Under the pieces are notes generated by a model. It was not told where the DNA came from and searched no databases. It worked only from the letters and a program-made list of their open reading frames with translations. A program made the position numbers and the translations under genes. DNA of 10,792 bases, taken from positions 1 through 10,792 of the forward strand of contig JAYTVC010000090.1 in assembly GCA_043744215.1 (NCBI GenBank), read 5' to 3'. This DNA is from JBEEJL01 sp043744215 (GTDB lineage: Bacteria; Pseudomonadota; Gammaproteobacteria; Burkholderiales; JBEEJL01). Positions 1 through 6,711 of the stretch are shown piece after piece. Positions within the stretch are counted from its first letter, which is position 1; each line of letters opens with the position of its first letter.

Positions 1-45
1 AAACCAAAAACAAAAAAGCAGCGCGGCTGGGCGTCGCCTTTTTTG

Positions 46-75
46 GTTACTTTTTTGGCGAAGCAAAAAAGTGAC
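46..75. repeat. Inverted repeat, 12-bp stem with 6-nt loop
   Basis: GTTACTTTTTTG (46-57) pairs with CAAAAAAGTGAC (64-75) around the loop GCGAAG, with one G-T wobble. A second, overlapping inverted repeat joins 2-10 (AACCAAAAA) with 40-48, so alternative folds are possible. The T-rich and A-rich arms recall a common dispersed intergenic repeat of proteobacteria. A role as metZ terminator is possible, but the stem is AT-rich and does not have the classic GC-stem plus U-tract form. Confidence 0.6.
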
Positions 76-163
76 TTGCCGCCGGGCAACCCCCGGCAAA
101 GTATCCGACATCATCCAAACTAAAACCCATCCCACCCTTGCCCTCTCTTTGAAAGGGAGGGAA
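75..163. repeat. Copy 1 of an imperfect direct repeat of about 90 bp
   Basis: This block aligns along nearly its whole length with 282-371. Both begin CTTGCCGC, run through CATCATCCAAACT and AAACCCATCCC, and end GAAAGGGAGGGAA. Each copy has two hairpins: a GC-rich one at the start (TTGCCG with CGGCAA, 76-99 here) and one at the end (141-149 with 153-161, loop TGA). The copies differ by scattered substitutions and single-base indels, so they are not a recent duplication. Confidence 0.75.
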
Positions 164-187
164 ATCGTTCTTCGATTTTTGCTGTTT

Positions 188-215
188 GATGCGTATCGCT
201 ACCGCTAAACCCATC
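188..215. repeat. Degraded inverted repeat between the direct repeats
   Basis: GATGCGT (188-194) pairs with ACCCATC (209-215) with one mismatch. The right arm carries the same AAACCCATC string that occurs in both copies of the larger direct repeat. It looks like a decayed relative of the same dispersed-repeat family. The arms are short, so support is modest. Confidence 0.4.
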
Positions 216-235
216 TTACGCACTCAACGCTCCGC

Positions 236-273
236 GTCAGGTAACGGCGCGAAAAGCCGCGCCGTAACCTGAC
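236..273. repeat. Long near-perfect palindrome (16-bp stem, 6-nt loop)
   Basis: GTCAGGTAACGGCGCG (236-251) pairs with CGCGCCGTAACCTGAC (258-273) with a single A-A mismatch, around the loop AAAAGC. This is the strongest hairpin in the gene-free left end and sits between the two copies of the direct repeat. It is symmetric and has no T-run on either side, so it looks like a REP-type palindrome and not an intrinsic terminator. An effect on mRNA stability or transcription read-through downstream of metZ is possible but not shown. Confidence 0.75.
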
Positions 274-281
274 CTACGAGG

Positions 282-371
282 CTTGCCGCTAGGCAACCCC
301 GGCAAGGCATCCAACATCATCCAAACTTAAACCCATCCCCACCCTGCCCCTCCCCTTGAAAGGGAGGGAAA
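282..371. repeat. Copy 2 of an imperfect direct repeat of about 90 bp
   Basis: This is the partner of 75-163. Its first hairpin uses TTGCCG (283-288) and CGGCAA (300-305). Its second uses CCCTCCC and GGGAGGG near 348-368. In the two copies the final hairpin keeps pairing despite base changes (CTCTCTTT in one, CTCCCCTT in the other), which hints at selection on the fold. It ends a few bases after the metZ stop codon on the minus strand, so it would form the start of the metZ 3' untranslated region. Confidence 0.75.
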
Positions 372-376
372 AGGCC

Positions 377-1552
377 TTACGCCATCCCGCGCGCCAAATC
401 CCGTTTCAAATCTTCAATATTTTCCAACCCCACCGCCACGCGCAATAGGCCATCGCCTATGCCTGCCGCCGCACGTTCGGCATCGCTGATGCGTCCATGG
501 GTTGTCGTCGCCGGATGGGTGATGGTGGATTTGGTGTCGCCGATGTTGGCGGTGATGGAGATCATTTTGGTGCTATCAATGACGCGCCAGGCGGCGGCCT
601 TGCCGCCCTTCACGTCAAATGACAAGATCGCGCCGCCGGAACTTTGCTGCTGCATGGCGAGTTGGTGTTGCGGATGTGATTTCAAGCCTGGGTAGTACAC
701 GCGCGCCACATTCGCTTGTTTCTCCAGCCATTGCGCGAGCTCCAGCGCGGCTCTCGATTGTGCTTCCATGCGAATCTTCAGCGTCTCCAATCCTTTAAGC
801 AACACCCACGCATTGAACGGGCTCATACTCGGCCCCGCCGTGCGCAGGAATTGATACACGCCTTTGTCCATGATGATGTCTTTCGAGCCGAGCACTGCGC
901 CGCCCATCACGCGACCTTGCCCGTCGAGAAATTTTGTTGCCGAATGAATCACGATATCTGCGCCGAGTTTGAATGGTTGTTGCAAAACCGGCGTACAAAA
1001 GCAATTATCTACCACAAGATAACTATTTGATTTAATTGAAATTTTTGACAGCGCTGTGATGTCGGCAATTTCTGTCATTGGGTTCGATGGGGTTTCAACA
1101 TAAAACATTTTTGTATTCGGCCGCACAGCTTTTTGCCACGCCGATAAATCGCTCAGCGCAACATAACTTGTCTCGATGCCGAAACGTTTCAACACGTTGT
1201 TAAACAATTGCGTGGTCGCGCCGAATATGCTGGCGGAAGAAACAATATGATCACCCGCCGACAACAAACCCATCACGCACGCGAGTATCGCCGACATGCC
1301 GCTACTGGTGGCAACGCAGGCTTCTGCGCCTTCCAGCGCTGCGAGGCGTTCCTGAAATGCTGTCACGGTTGGATTGGTGAAGCGCGAATACACATTGCCC
1401 GGCTCCGCGCCGGAGAAGCGCGCTGCGGCTTGCGCGGCGCTGTTGAATACAAAGCTTGATGTAAGGTACATCGCCTCGGAGTGTTCGCCGAATTCGCTGC
1501 GATGCGTGCCTGCGCGCACGGCTAAAGTATCGATATGATATTTGTCAGTCAT
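377..1552 (-). CDS. metZ: O-succinylhomoserine sulfhydrylase (PLP-dependent)
   Basis: The predicted 391-aa cytosolic enzyme condenses O-succinylhomoserine with sulfide to give homocysteine, the direct-sulfhydrylation route to methionine. It belongs to the Cys/Met-metabolism PLP family of fold-type I. Visible family marks are YSR at residues 55-57, TSSGMSA at 82-88, ETPSNP at 153-158, the cofactor-contacting Asp in VVDN (Asp182), and the Schiff-base lysine Lys207 in SATKFLDGQGRVMGG, a segment characteristic of MetZ. The ATG at 1550-1552 is preferred because AGGAG (1561-1565) sits 8 nt upstream and the homologous N-terminus starts there. The frame stays open to 1651, but that extension would run through the terminator and riboswitch leader. 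A related O-acetylhomoserine enzyme is the main alternative. metZ is last in the gene run and has its own promoter and SAM-responsive leader. Confidence 0.93.
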   Translation of the reverse strand: MTDKYHIDTLAVRAGTHRSEFGEHSEAMYLTSSFVFNSAAQAAARFSGAEPGNVYSRFTNPTVTAFQERLAALEGAEACVATSSGMSAILACVMGLLSAGDHIVSSASIFGATTQLFNNVLKRFGIETSYVALSDLSAWQKAVRPNTKMFYVETPSNPMTEIADITALSKISIKSNSYLVVDNCFCTPVLQQPFKLGADIVIHSATKFLDGQGRVMGGAVLGSKDIIMDKGVYQFLRTAGPSMSPFNAWVLLKGLETLKIRMEAQSRAALELAQWLEKQANVARVYYPGLKSHPQHQLAMQQQSSGGAILSFDVKGGKAAAWRVIDSTKMISITANIGDTKSTITHPATTTHGRISDAERAAAGIGDGLLRVAVGLENIEDLKRDLARGMA

Positions 1553-1560
1553 GATTCTTT

Positions 1561-1565
1561 CTCCT
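1561..1565 (-). promoter_or_regulatory. Ribosome-binding site that fixes the metZ start
   Basis: On the minus strand AGGAG lies 8 nt before the ATG at 1552. It is outside both the aptamer and the terminator stem, so the leader most likely controls transcription and not ribosome access. This site is the main reason for rejecting the longer reading frame. Confidence 0.8.
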
Positions 1566-1571
1566 GAAAAC

Positions 1572-1604
1572 AAAAAACCCGTCAGCGCAACGCTAAACGG
1601 GTTT
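1572..1604 (-). terminator. Intrinsic terminator (attenuator) in the metZ leader
   Basis: Read on the minus strand, AAACCCGT (1604-1597) pairs with ACGGGTTT (1582-1575). An inner AGCG (1594-1591) pairs with CGCT (1587-1584) around loop TTG, and a T-run continues to 1572. This is a textbook Rho-independent terminator only 19 nt before the metZ ATG. No promoter with a leader could fit between it and the gene, so it must act on transcripts entering metZ. It would also end read-through from purF. Its 5' arm holds TTTAGC (1597-1592), complementary to GCTAAA in the aptamer tail (1618-1613), which supports an on/off switch. Confidence 0.85.
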
Positions 1605-1610
1605 GGCGTC

Positions 1611-1660
1611 GCTTTAGCTGTATTTATTATGCGCCCGCAAGCTGAAATCAAATCGGCGCT
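1611..1660 (-). promoter_or_regulatory. SAM-II riboswitch aptamer controlling metZ
   Basis: The minus-strand RNA matches the SAM-II class (Rfam family SAM_alpha, RF00521, from memory). Stem P1 is GCGCC (1659-1655) with GGCGC (1635-1631). The loop starts GATTTGA and ends in TTGC (1640-1637), and the tail carries ATAAATA (1627-1621) and the conserved AGCTAAA (1619-1613). A pseudoknot is supported by pairing of GC (1638-1637) with GC (1618-1617) and GCTT (1642-1639) with AAGC (1614-1611). These conserved blocks match the crystallised metX SAM-II RNA as I remember it. The downstream gene makes homocysteine, the precursor of methionine and SAM, as expected for feedback by SAM. SAM-II is best known from Alphaproteobacteria. 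SAM-V, which shares the binding core, is the closest alternative. Confidence 0.88.
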
Positions 1661-1668
1661 GATGAATT

Positions 1669-1697
1669 AATTTACCTTGCCTCGTTGGGCCTGTCAA
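1669..1697 (-). promoter_or_regulatory. Sigma70-type promoter of metZ
   Basis: On the minus strand a perfect -35 TTGACA (1697-1692) is followed by a 17-nt spacer and a -10 TAAATT (1674-1669, four of six consensus bases). Transcription should start near 1663-1661, just before the first base of the riboswitch aptamer at 1660, as expected for a leader beginning with a SAM-II element. The promoter begins 8 nt after the purF stop codon, so metZ can be expressed independently of the upstream run. Predicted leader length is about 110 nt. Confidence 0.8.
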
Positions 1698-1704
1698 ACT
1701 CAGT

Positions 1705-3231
1705 CTATGAATTTTCCACCATCAAATTCAAATCCAATTGCTTGGCACCGTTGTCATCGCCCTCGCCATCGCGTCCACTGTGGCGTTCGCTTTCGATGTT
1801 TTGCAAATACGCAGGTGTCACATCACCAGTGACATAGACCCCATCGAAGCACGATGTGTCGAAACGGGTAATGTCCGGATTGCACGCTTGCACATCGCGG
1901 ATCAAGTCGCCGAGATCCTGATAAAACACGGCGTCGGCGCCGATCTCTTTGGCGATTTCTTCGTCGTTGCGGCCGGTTGCCAGCAATTCTGAACGTGTGG
2001 GCATGTCGATGCCATAGACGTTCGGGTAACGCACGGGCGGCGCGGCTGAAGCGAAATACACTTTTTTCGCGCCGCAGTCGCGCGCCATTTGCACGATCTC
2101 GCGGCTGGTGGTGCCGCGCACGATGGAGTCATCAACGAGCAAAACATTTTTATCTTTGAATTCCAGCGCAATGGCGTTGAGCTTTTGCCGCACGGATTTT
2201 TTTCTCAGCGATTGGCCCGGCATGATAAAAGTGCGGCCGATATAACGGTTTTTGATAAAGCCTTCACGGAAAGGTAAACCCAACTTCACCGACAGTTGCA
2301 TGGCGATGGGCCGGCTGGTATCGGGGATGGGAATTACTACGTCGATATCTGTGCCTTTTCCGGTAGAAACAATTTTTTCCGCCAGGCTCACGCCCATGCG
2401 CATGCGGGTTTCGTAAACCGAAATGCCGTTGATGACTGTATCGGGCCGCGCGAAATAGACGTATTCGAATATGCACGGATTGAGCACGGCATGATCGGCA
2501 CATTGACGGTTGAAAAAATTGCCGCTCTCATCAACCAGAATCGCTTCACCTGGCGCTACATCACGCACCAGTTCAAAGCCCAGCGAATCAACCGCGACGC
2601 TTTCCGACGCGACCATAAATTCGGTGCCGTGATCGGTGACATTGCGGCCAATCACCAAAGGGCGGATACCGAACGGGTCGCGGAAAGCGAGCAAACCGTA
2701 ACCGGCAATCATCGCAACCACAGCATAGGCGCCACGCACGCGGCGATGCACGCCTTTGACTGCTTCGAATATTGCGCCCGGTGTCAGCCGGTGGCCGCCC
2801 GCTGCCGCTTGCAATTCGTGGGCCAGCACGTTCAGCAACACTTCGGAGTCCGAATTGGTGTTGACGTGCCGCAGGTCTTCGATGAACAAATCCTGTTTGA
2901 GTTGCTCGGCGTTGATGAGATTGCCATTGTGGCCGAGCACCACACCAAAAGGTGAGTTGACATAAAACGGCTGCGCTTCTGCCGCTGCCGCTGCGGAGCC
3001 TGCCGTCGGATAACGGCAGTGACCAATGCCCATGTTGCCGCTAAGCTCGCGCATATTGCGCGTACGGAACACATCGCGCACCAGGCCGCTGCCCTTATGC
3101 ATATGAAAACTGGGGCCTTCGGCAGTGCAGATGCCGGCTGCATCCTGTCCGCGATGTTGCAGCACCAGCAAGCCGTCATAGAGCAACTGGTTAACGGGAC
3201 TTTTTGCCACTAAACCGATAATGCCGCACAT
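1705..3231 (-). CDS. purF: Amidophosphoribosyltransferase
   Basis: The predicted 508-aa cytosolic enzyme catalyses the committed step of purine synthesis: PRPP plus glutamine gives phosphoribosylamine. The N-terminal class II glutaminase domain begins MCGIIG, with Cys2 as nucleophile once Met is removed. It shows QHRGQD at 25-30, HCRYPTAG at 71-78 and HNGN at 101-104. The C-terminal phosphoribosyltransferase domain carries FEYVYFARPD (255-264) and the PRPP loop VLLVDDSIVRGTTS (363-376). Length is normal for the family, and the tail from about residue 480 is hydrophilic and probably disordered. The ATG is fixed by the required Cys2. It follows cvpA by 29 nt, as in E. coli cvpA-purF, and a candidate promoter lies in that junction. 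Its transcript would end at the metZ leader terminator. Confidence 0.97.
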   Translation of the reverse strand: MCGIIGLVAKSPVNQLLYDGLLVLQHRGQDAAGICTAEGPSFHMHKGSGLVRDVFRTRNMRELSGNMGIGHCRYPTAGSAAAAAEAQPFYVNSPFGVVLGHNGNLINAEQLKQDLFIEDLRHVNTNSDSEVLLNVLAHELQAAAGGHRLTPGAIFEAVKGVHRRVRGAYAVVAMIAGYGLLAFRDPFGIRPLVIGRNVTDHGTEFMVASESVAVDSLGFELVRDVAPGEAILVDESGNFFNRQCADHAVLNPCIFEYVYFARPDTVINGISVYETRMRMGVSLAEKIVSTGKGTDIDVVIPIPDTSRPIAMQLSVKLGLPFREGFIKNRYIGRTFIMPGQSLRKKSVRQKLNAIALEFKDKNVLLVDDSIVRGTTSREIVQMARDCGAKKVYFASAAPPVRYPNVYGIDMPTRSELLATGRNDEEIAKEIGADAVFYQDLGDLIRDVQACNPDITRFDTSCFDGVYVTGDVTPAYLQNIESERHSGRDGEGDDNGAKQLDLNLMVENS

Positions 3232-3259
3232 GAAGTTTTCCCGTTTCGTTTAAAGCGAA

Positions 3260-3286
3260 ATTATACTGCCACAAAACCAAAATCAA
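3260..3286 (-). promoter_or_regulatory. Candidate purF promoter at the cvpA/purF junction
   Basis: A perfect -10 TATAAT (3265-3260, minus strand) overlaps the cvpA stop codon. The best -35 is TTGATT (3286-3281) at a short 15-nt spacing. Just after it a small hairpin (TTTCG with CGAAA, 3244-3260) lies in the purF leader. The -10 is strong but the spacing is poor, so this is a possible internal promoter only. I did not find a convincing PurR operator. Confidence 0.35.
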
Positions 3287-3764
3287 TGCGCTTCGCCAGC
3301 GCTTCCGGCAACCACGGCTTCACATTCTCCGCCATGATTTCAAACCAGCGGCTAGTGAAGGCATTTTTCCAACCCGGCTGTTGGGGTAGCGCAGTCATGC
3401 CCGCCGCCAATACCAGCACCAGCATAATCACTAGGCCGCGCGCCACGCCAATCAACAAACCTAACATCTTATCGGCAGAACCGAGGCCGATTTTTTTTAC
3501 CAGTTCTGCCAATGCCATACGCAACAATGCCATTATGATCAGCGTCACCACAAACAAAATCGCAAACGATAACAACAAACGCAGCGAATCATTCGCCATC
3601 AGGTTCTTCAGCATAGACGAAAACGCCACACCGAATTCCCGCGCCACAAAAAATGCCATCACCCAACCCAACAATGCGAGCACTTCGCGGATGGCACCGC
3701 GCATCAGCCCCAACAGGCTGGATAAGCCCACAATGATGATCACCAGCCAGTCAAATAGAGTCAA
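3261..3764 (-). CDS. cvpA: CvpA family inner-membrane protein
   Basis: The 167-aa protein has four hydrophobic segments, near residues 5-21, 27-45, 62-84 and 105-128, and fits the CvpA (colicin V production) family. The first helices carry the family pattern MTLFDW...GLMRGAIREVLALLGW. Its biochemical role is not settled; the name comes from an E. coli colicin V export phenotype, and gene order links it to purF. The start is TTG at 3762-3764. It is supported by AAAGAG (3776-3771) 6 nt upstream and by the MT-x-FDW N-terminus usual in the family. It follows the SPOR-domain gene by 27 nt and precedes purF by 29 nt, the order seen in E. coli. The C-terminal 40 residues are soluble and varied. Confidence 0.9.
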   Translation of the reverse strand: MTLFDWLVIIIVGLSSLLGLMRGAIREVLALLGWVMAFFVAREFGVAFSSMLKNLMANDSLRLLLSFAILFVVTLIIMALLRMALAELVKKIGLGSADKMLGLLIGVARGLVIMLVLVLAAGMTALPQQPGWKNAFTSRWFEIMAENVKPWLPEALAKRIDFGFVAV

Positions 3765-3791
3765 TCGTAACTCTTTGATTATAATGAATTT

Positions 3792-4484
3792 TTATTGAGG
3801 CACGACCATGGCATTTTTTTCGACCGCATGAATTTTTGTCAACGCCTTGTCGGCATTTTCGCGCGATACAAATCCGTTTACGCGCACGCGCGTTTTGGTG
3901 CCTTTATCGGTCTCGACAATCTCGGCGTTGGATTTGAAGCCGATCACCGCCAACTTCGCCTGGATTTCTTTCACGTTATTCGCATCTGAAAACACGCCGA
4001 TCTGCACCGCGAATTTTCCGCTGGCAGACTTTGCATTGTCGGTCGGTGCAGCCGCAGGTTTTGTTTCAACCGGCTCCGCAGTCGGTTTGGGTATGGGCTT
4101 GAGCACGGTATTTTTTGGCGCAGCGGGCACCACATCATTGGCGGAATTGAGCGGCGCGCCACGCTTGATGTCGAGGGGCGGCGCTTCGGGAATGGTTTTG
4201 CTGTCACTGGGCAATTTGGTTTCTGTGGCTGGCTTCTGTTCAACCGTTTTTATTTCCACGGGCTTGCTATCGGCCGGTTTGGCTGCGGGTTTCAACGGCG
4301 TGTAACCGGCGCCTTCCTGCGCGGGTATATTGATGGCGATATCTTTTTTGATTGGCTTGGGGCCCTTGTCCAGCAACATGGGCAGGAACACGACCAGGCC
4401 TGCGACAATGGCGATAGACCCGATGAGGCGGCGGCGATTGCGCGCCTTGACTTGCTGGGTTGCTGCGGAATCGGTAGTTGCCAT
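3792..4484 (-). CDS. dedD: SPOR-domain membrane protein (DedD-like)
   Basis: The 230-aa protein has a short basic cytoplasmic N-terminus (RNRRR at 16-20), one membrane helix at about 20-37, a long linker rich in Pro, Lys and Ala (40-150), and a C-terminal SPOR domain (about 156-229, beginning KFAVQIGVFSD). This is the layout of DedD and FtsN, division-associated inner-membrane proteins whose SPOR domains bind glycan strands stripped of stem peptides at the septum. The linker would cross part of the periplasm. Location between folC and cvpA matches dedD in E. coli, which is why I use that symbol; sequence alone only supports a SPOR protein. The Shine-Dalgarno is weak (GAGAGA just upstream of ATG). 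Confidence 0.85.
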   Translation of the reverse strand: MATTDSAATQQVKARNRRRLIGSIAIVAGLVVFLPMLLDKGPKPIKKDIAINIPAQEGAGYTPLKPAAKPADSKPVEIKTVEQKPATETKLPSDSKTIPEAPPLDIKRGAPLNSANDVVPAAPKNTVLKPIPKPTAEPVETKPAAAPTDNAKSASGKFAVQIGVFSDANNVKEIQAKLAVIGFKSNAEIVETDKGTKTRVRVNGFVSRENADKALTKIHAVEKNAMVVPQ

Positions 4485-4536
4485 CAGTCTCTCTCAAACT
4501 TTGCGTACACAGGTCGGCGGCGCTGTCGCGCACGCA

Positions 4537-5796
4537 TCACTTCGGTCGCCGCATTATTTCCGCTACGGTGTAAAACGAACCGAACACGACAATTCTATCA
4601 TTTTGCGTGGCCGCTTCACAGGCCGCGTGATAGGCCGACAACACACTGCTGAATCGATGGACTTTGCTGCCCTCGCCCGTCTGTTGCATTTGCTGCGCCA
4701 GCATTGCTTCCGACGCACCGCGCGCAACCGGCAAGCCGGCCACATACCATTGATCAACCCGATGTTTCACCGCGTTGATCACACCCGCGATGTCTTTGTC
4801 TTTGAGCATGGCGAACACGGCAAAAGTATTTTGATAAAAGCCCATGTTACCCAAACCCGACGCCAGCGCGGCGGCAGCGTGGGGGTTATGCGCCACATCA
4901 AGAATAACGGCTGGCCGACCCGGCAACACTTGCAGGCGCGCAGACAAATCCACCTCAAGCAATCCGCGTTTGATGTCGTTGAGCGTGACGGGCAGCTTTG
5001 CATGCAAGCATTCAAGCGCCGCCAGCGCGCAAGACGCGTTGTTCAGTTGATAGTGTCCGCGCAGCGCGGGAAACGGCAGTGCGTGTTTTTTGCTATCGCG
5101 GAACCAGAATTGCCATTGATGCTCCATTTTGCTGAAGCCGAAATCTTTGCCGATGAGCTGCCAATCAGCGCCGATTTTTTTGACGTGATCGATCACGCTC
5201 TGCGGCGGATTATTTTCGCCATAAATCGCCGGTCGATTTGTACGATACACACCGGCTTTTTCCGCGCCGATTTTTTCGCGCGTGTCGCCCAGATACTCCT
5301 GATGATCCAAATCAATGCTGGTGATGATGGCACAATCGGCATCGAACGCATTCACCGCATCGAGCCTGCCGCCGAGCCCGACCTCGAGTACCGCAACATC
5401 AATTTTATTCAATATAAACAATAAGATAGCTGCGAGCGTGCCAAACTCGAAATACGTCAGCGAAATATCGCCGCGCGCCGCTTCGACTTGTGCGAAAGCC
5501 TCGCACAACGCGTTGTCATCGGCAAAATTTCCGTCGATGCGTACGCGTTCGTTGTAACGCAAAAGATGCGGCGAGGTGTAACAGCCGACCCGATAACCGG
5601 CGCAACGCAAAATGATATCGAGATAGGCGCAGGTAGAACCTTTGCCATTGGTGCCGGCAACCGTGATGATGGGAAATTTTGTATCGAGCCCGAGCCGCGA
5701 CTTCACTTCATTAAAGCGGCCAAGGCCCAACTCGATGGTTTTGGGATGCAGGCTTTCGAGATAAGCCAGCCAGTCGGATAAGTTTTGCGGAAGCAT
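4537..5796 (-). CDS. folC: Bifunctional dihydrofolate synthase / folylpolyglutamate synthase
   Basis: This Mur-ligase-family enzyme adds glutamate to dihydropteroate and then extends the polyglutamate tail of folates. With the ATG at 5796 it has 419 aa. Visible marks are the P-loop GTNGKGST (48-55), TSPH (74-77), EVGLGGRLDAVN (138-149), DHQ (164-166), Lys180 in AEKAG (equivalent to the lysine carbamylated in this family), and LDVAHNPHA (299-307) in the C-terminal domain. An in-frame GTG at 5823 would add nine residues (MQVYKTDAN). Neither start has a good Shine-Dalgarno, and I prefer ATG because family proteins begin shortly before LxxWLxYLE. It follows accD by about 50 nt, as in E. coli. The pathway also supplies folates used by purine synthesis, linking it loosely to purF. 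Confidence 0.95.
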   Translation of the reverse strand: MLPQNLSDWLAYLESLHPKTIELGLGRFNEVKSRLGLDTKFPIITVAGTNGKGSTCAYLDIILRCAGYRVGCYTSPHLLRYNERVRIDGNFADDNALCEAFAQVEAARGDISLTYFEFGTLAAILLFILNKIDVAVLEVGLGGRLDAVNAFDADCAIITSIDLDHQEYLGDTREKIGAEKAGVYRTNRPAIYGENNPPQSVIDHVKKIGADWQLIGKDFGFSKMEHQWQFWFRDSKKHALPFPALRGHYQLNNASCALAALECLHAKLPVTLNDIKRGLLEVDLSARLQVLPGRPAVILDVAHNPHAAAALASGLGNMGFYQNTFAVFAMLKDKDIAGVINAVKHRVDQWYVAGLPVARGASEAMLAQQMQQTGEGSKVHRFSSVLSAYHAACEAATQNDRIVVFGSFYTVAEIMRRPK

Positions 5797-5847
5797 GTTC
5801 GCGTCAGTTTTGTAAACCTGCACGCGGCAGCGAGGACAGCATGGGCC

Positions 5848-6711
5848 TTAGGCAGCCGCCGGTTGGCGCATGAGCAAAGTGAGTAACGCAGCGAGCCTGT
5901 CGCGCATCTCGCGCCGATCGACAATCATGTCGAGCGCGCCTTTGCCCAGCAGAAATTCAGCGCGCTGAAATCCTTCGGGCAAAGTCTGGCGCACGGTTTG
6001 TTCTATCACGCGCGGGCCGGCGAACCCGATCAGCGCGCCCGGCTCGGCGATCACCACGTCGCCAATAAAGGCAAAACTCGCCGACACGCCGCCCATGGTC
6101 GGGTCGGTGAGCACGCTGATGAAAGGCAATTTTGCATCCGACAACCTGGTCAGCGCCGCCGTGGTCTTGGCCATTTGCATCAACGACAACAAGCCCTCCT
6201 GCATGCGTGCGCCGCCAGTGGCGGTGAAACAAATAAATGGTAAATTTTCATCGATACAGGCTTCCACTGCGCGTACAAAACGCTCGCCCACCACGGAGCC
6301 CATGGAGCCGCCGAGAAATTCAAACTCGAATGCTGCCGTCATCACCGGCACGGACTTAATGCTCCCTTGCAGCACGACCAGTGCGTCGGTTTCGCCCGTT
6401 GCGGTGGTGGCGGCAGCCAGCCTGTCGACATACCGTTTGCTGTCTTTGAATTTAAGGCTGTCTACCGGTTCCACTTCATAACCCAATTCAAAACGGCCTT
6501 CTGCATCGAGCAATTGATCCAGTCGCATGCGTGCGTTGATACGATTGTGGTGGCTGCATTTGGGGCAGACGTTAAGATTTTTTTCCAGGTCGGTGATATA
6601 CAACACCGCCTCGCACGCCGCGCATTTGCTCCACAAGCCTTCGGGCACGGCTTTTTTGTTGCCCTCGGCGCGCTTGATTTTTGGCGGCAGTAGTTTTCTA
6701 AACCAGCTCAT
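5848..6711 (-). CDS. accD: Acetyl-CoA carboxylase carboxyltransferase subunit beta
   Basis: The 287-aa protein is the beta subunit of the carboxyltransferase that, with AccA, moves carboxyl from biotin on AccB to acetyl-CoA to make malonyl-CoA for fatty acid synthesis. An N-terminal four-cysteine zinc ribbon is intact (Cys30, Cys33, Cys49, Cys52). The crotonase-like carboxyltransferase core shows GGSMGSVVGE (134-143), TATGGARMQEG (163-173), TMGGVSASFA (205-214) and GFAGPRVIEQT (229-239). Its ATG overlaps the trpA stop by 4 nt (ATGA), so translation is probably coupled, and GGA lies 6 nt before the start. accA, accB and accC are not in the window. Confidence 0.97.
   Translation of the reverse strand: MSWFRKLLPPKIKRAEGNKKAVPEGLWSKCAACEAVLYITDLEKNLNVCPKCSHHNRINARMRLDQLLDAEGRFELGYEVEPVDSLKFKDSKRYVDRLAAATTATGETDALVVLQGSIKSVPVMTAAFEFEFLGGSMGSVVGERFVRAVEACIDENLPFICFTATGGARMQEGLLSLMQMAKTTAALTRLSDAKLPFISVLTDPTMGGVSASFAFIGDVVIAEPGALIGFAGPRVIEQTVRQTLPEGFQRAEFLLGKGALDMIVDRREMRDRLAALLTLLMRQPAAA

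Larger units (their letters stand above)
1..376. repeat. Gene-free mosaic of dispersed hairpin-forming repeats downstream of metZ
   Basis: I see no credible gene here. The stretch is built from several repeat-like blocks: an inverted repeat around 46-75, two imperfect copies of a unit of about 90 bp (75-163 and 282-371), a degraded inverted repeat (188-194 with 209-215), and a long palindrome at 236-273. Blocks of this style are scattered between genes in many beta- and gammaproteobacteria, resembling REP/BIME or other non-autonomous repeats; that comparison is from memory. The region starts two bases after the metZ stop, so its hairpins could stabilise or end the metZ transcript. The window edge cuts it on the left, so its full extent is unknown. 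Confidence 0.7.

Noticed and set aside
17..46. Possible intrinsic terminator of metZ, or of a gene to the left, near GCGTCGCC and the following T-run
   Set aside because: Candidate stems are only 4-5 bp or have impossible loops on either strand, so I list the region only as repeats.
1..376. CRISPR array or insertion sequence
   Set aside because: The repeats are imperfect, only two copies, differently spaced from a CRISPR array, and there is no transposase or cas gene in the window.
1553..1651. N-terminal extension of MetZ by 33 residues (open frame to 1651)
   Set aside because: It would translate the terminator and most of the riboswitch. A good AGGAG and the family N-terminus support the ATG at 1552.
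2296..2955. Plus-strand open frame opposite purF
   Set aside because: A shadow of purF with no motifs and no plausible initiation region.
4330..5424. Long plus-strand open frame (364 codons) opposite folC and the SPOR-domain gene
   Set aside because: It is antisense to two well-supported genes, shows no recognisable motif, and is rich in Arg, His and Gln as expected for a shadow frame.
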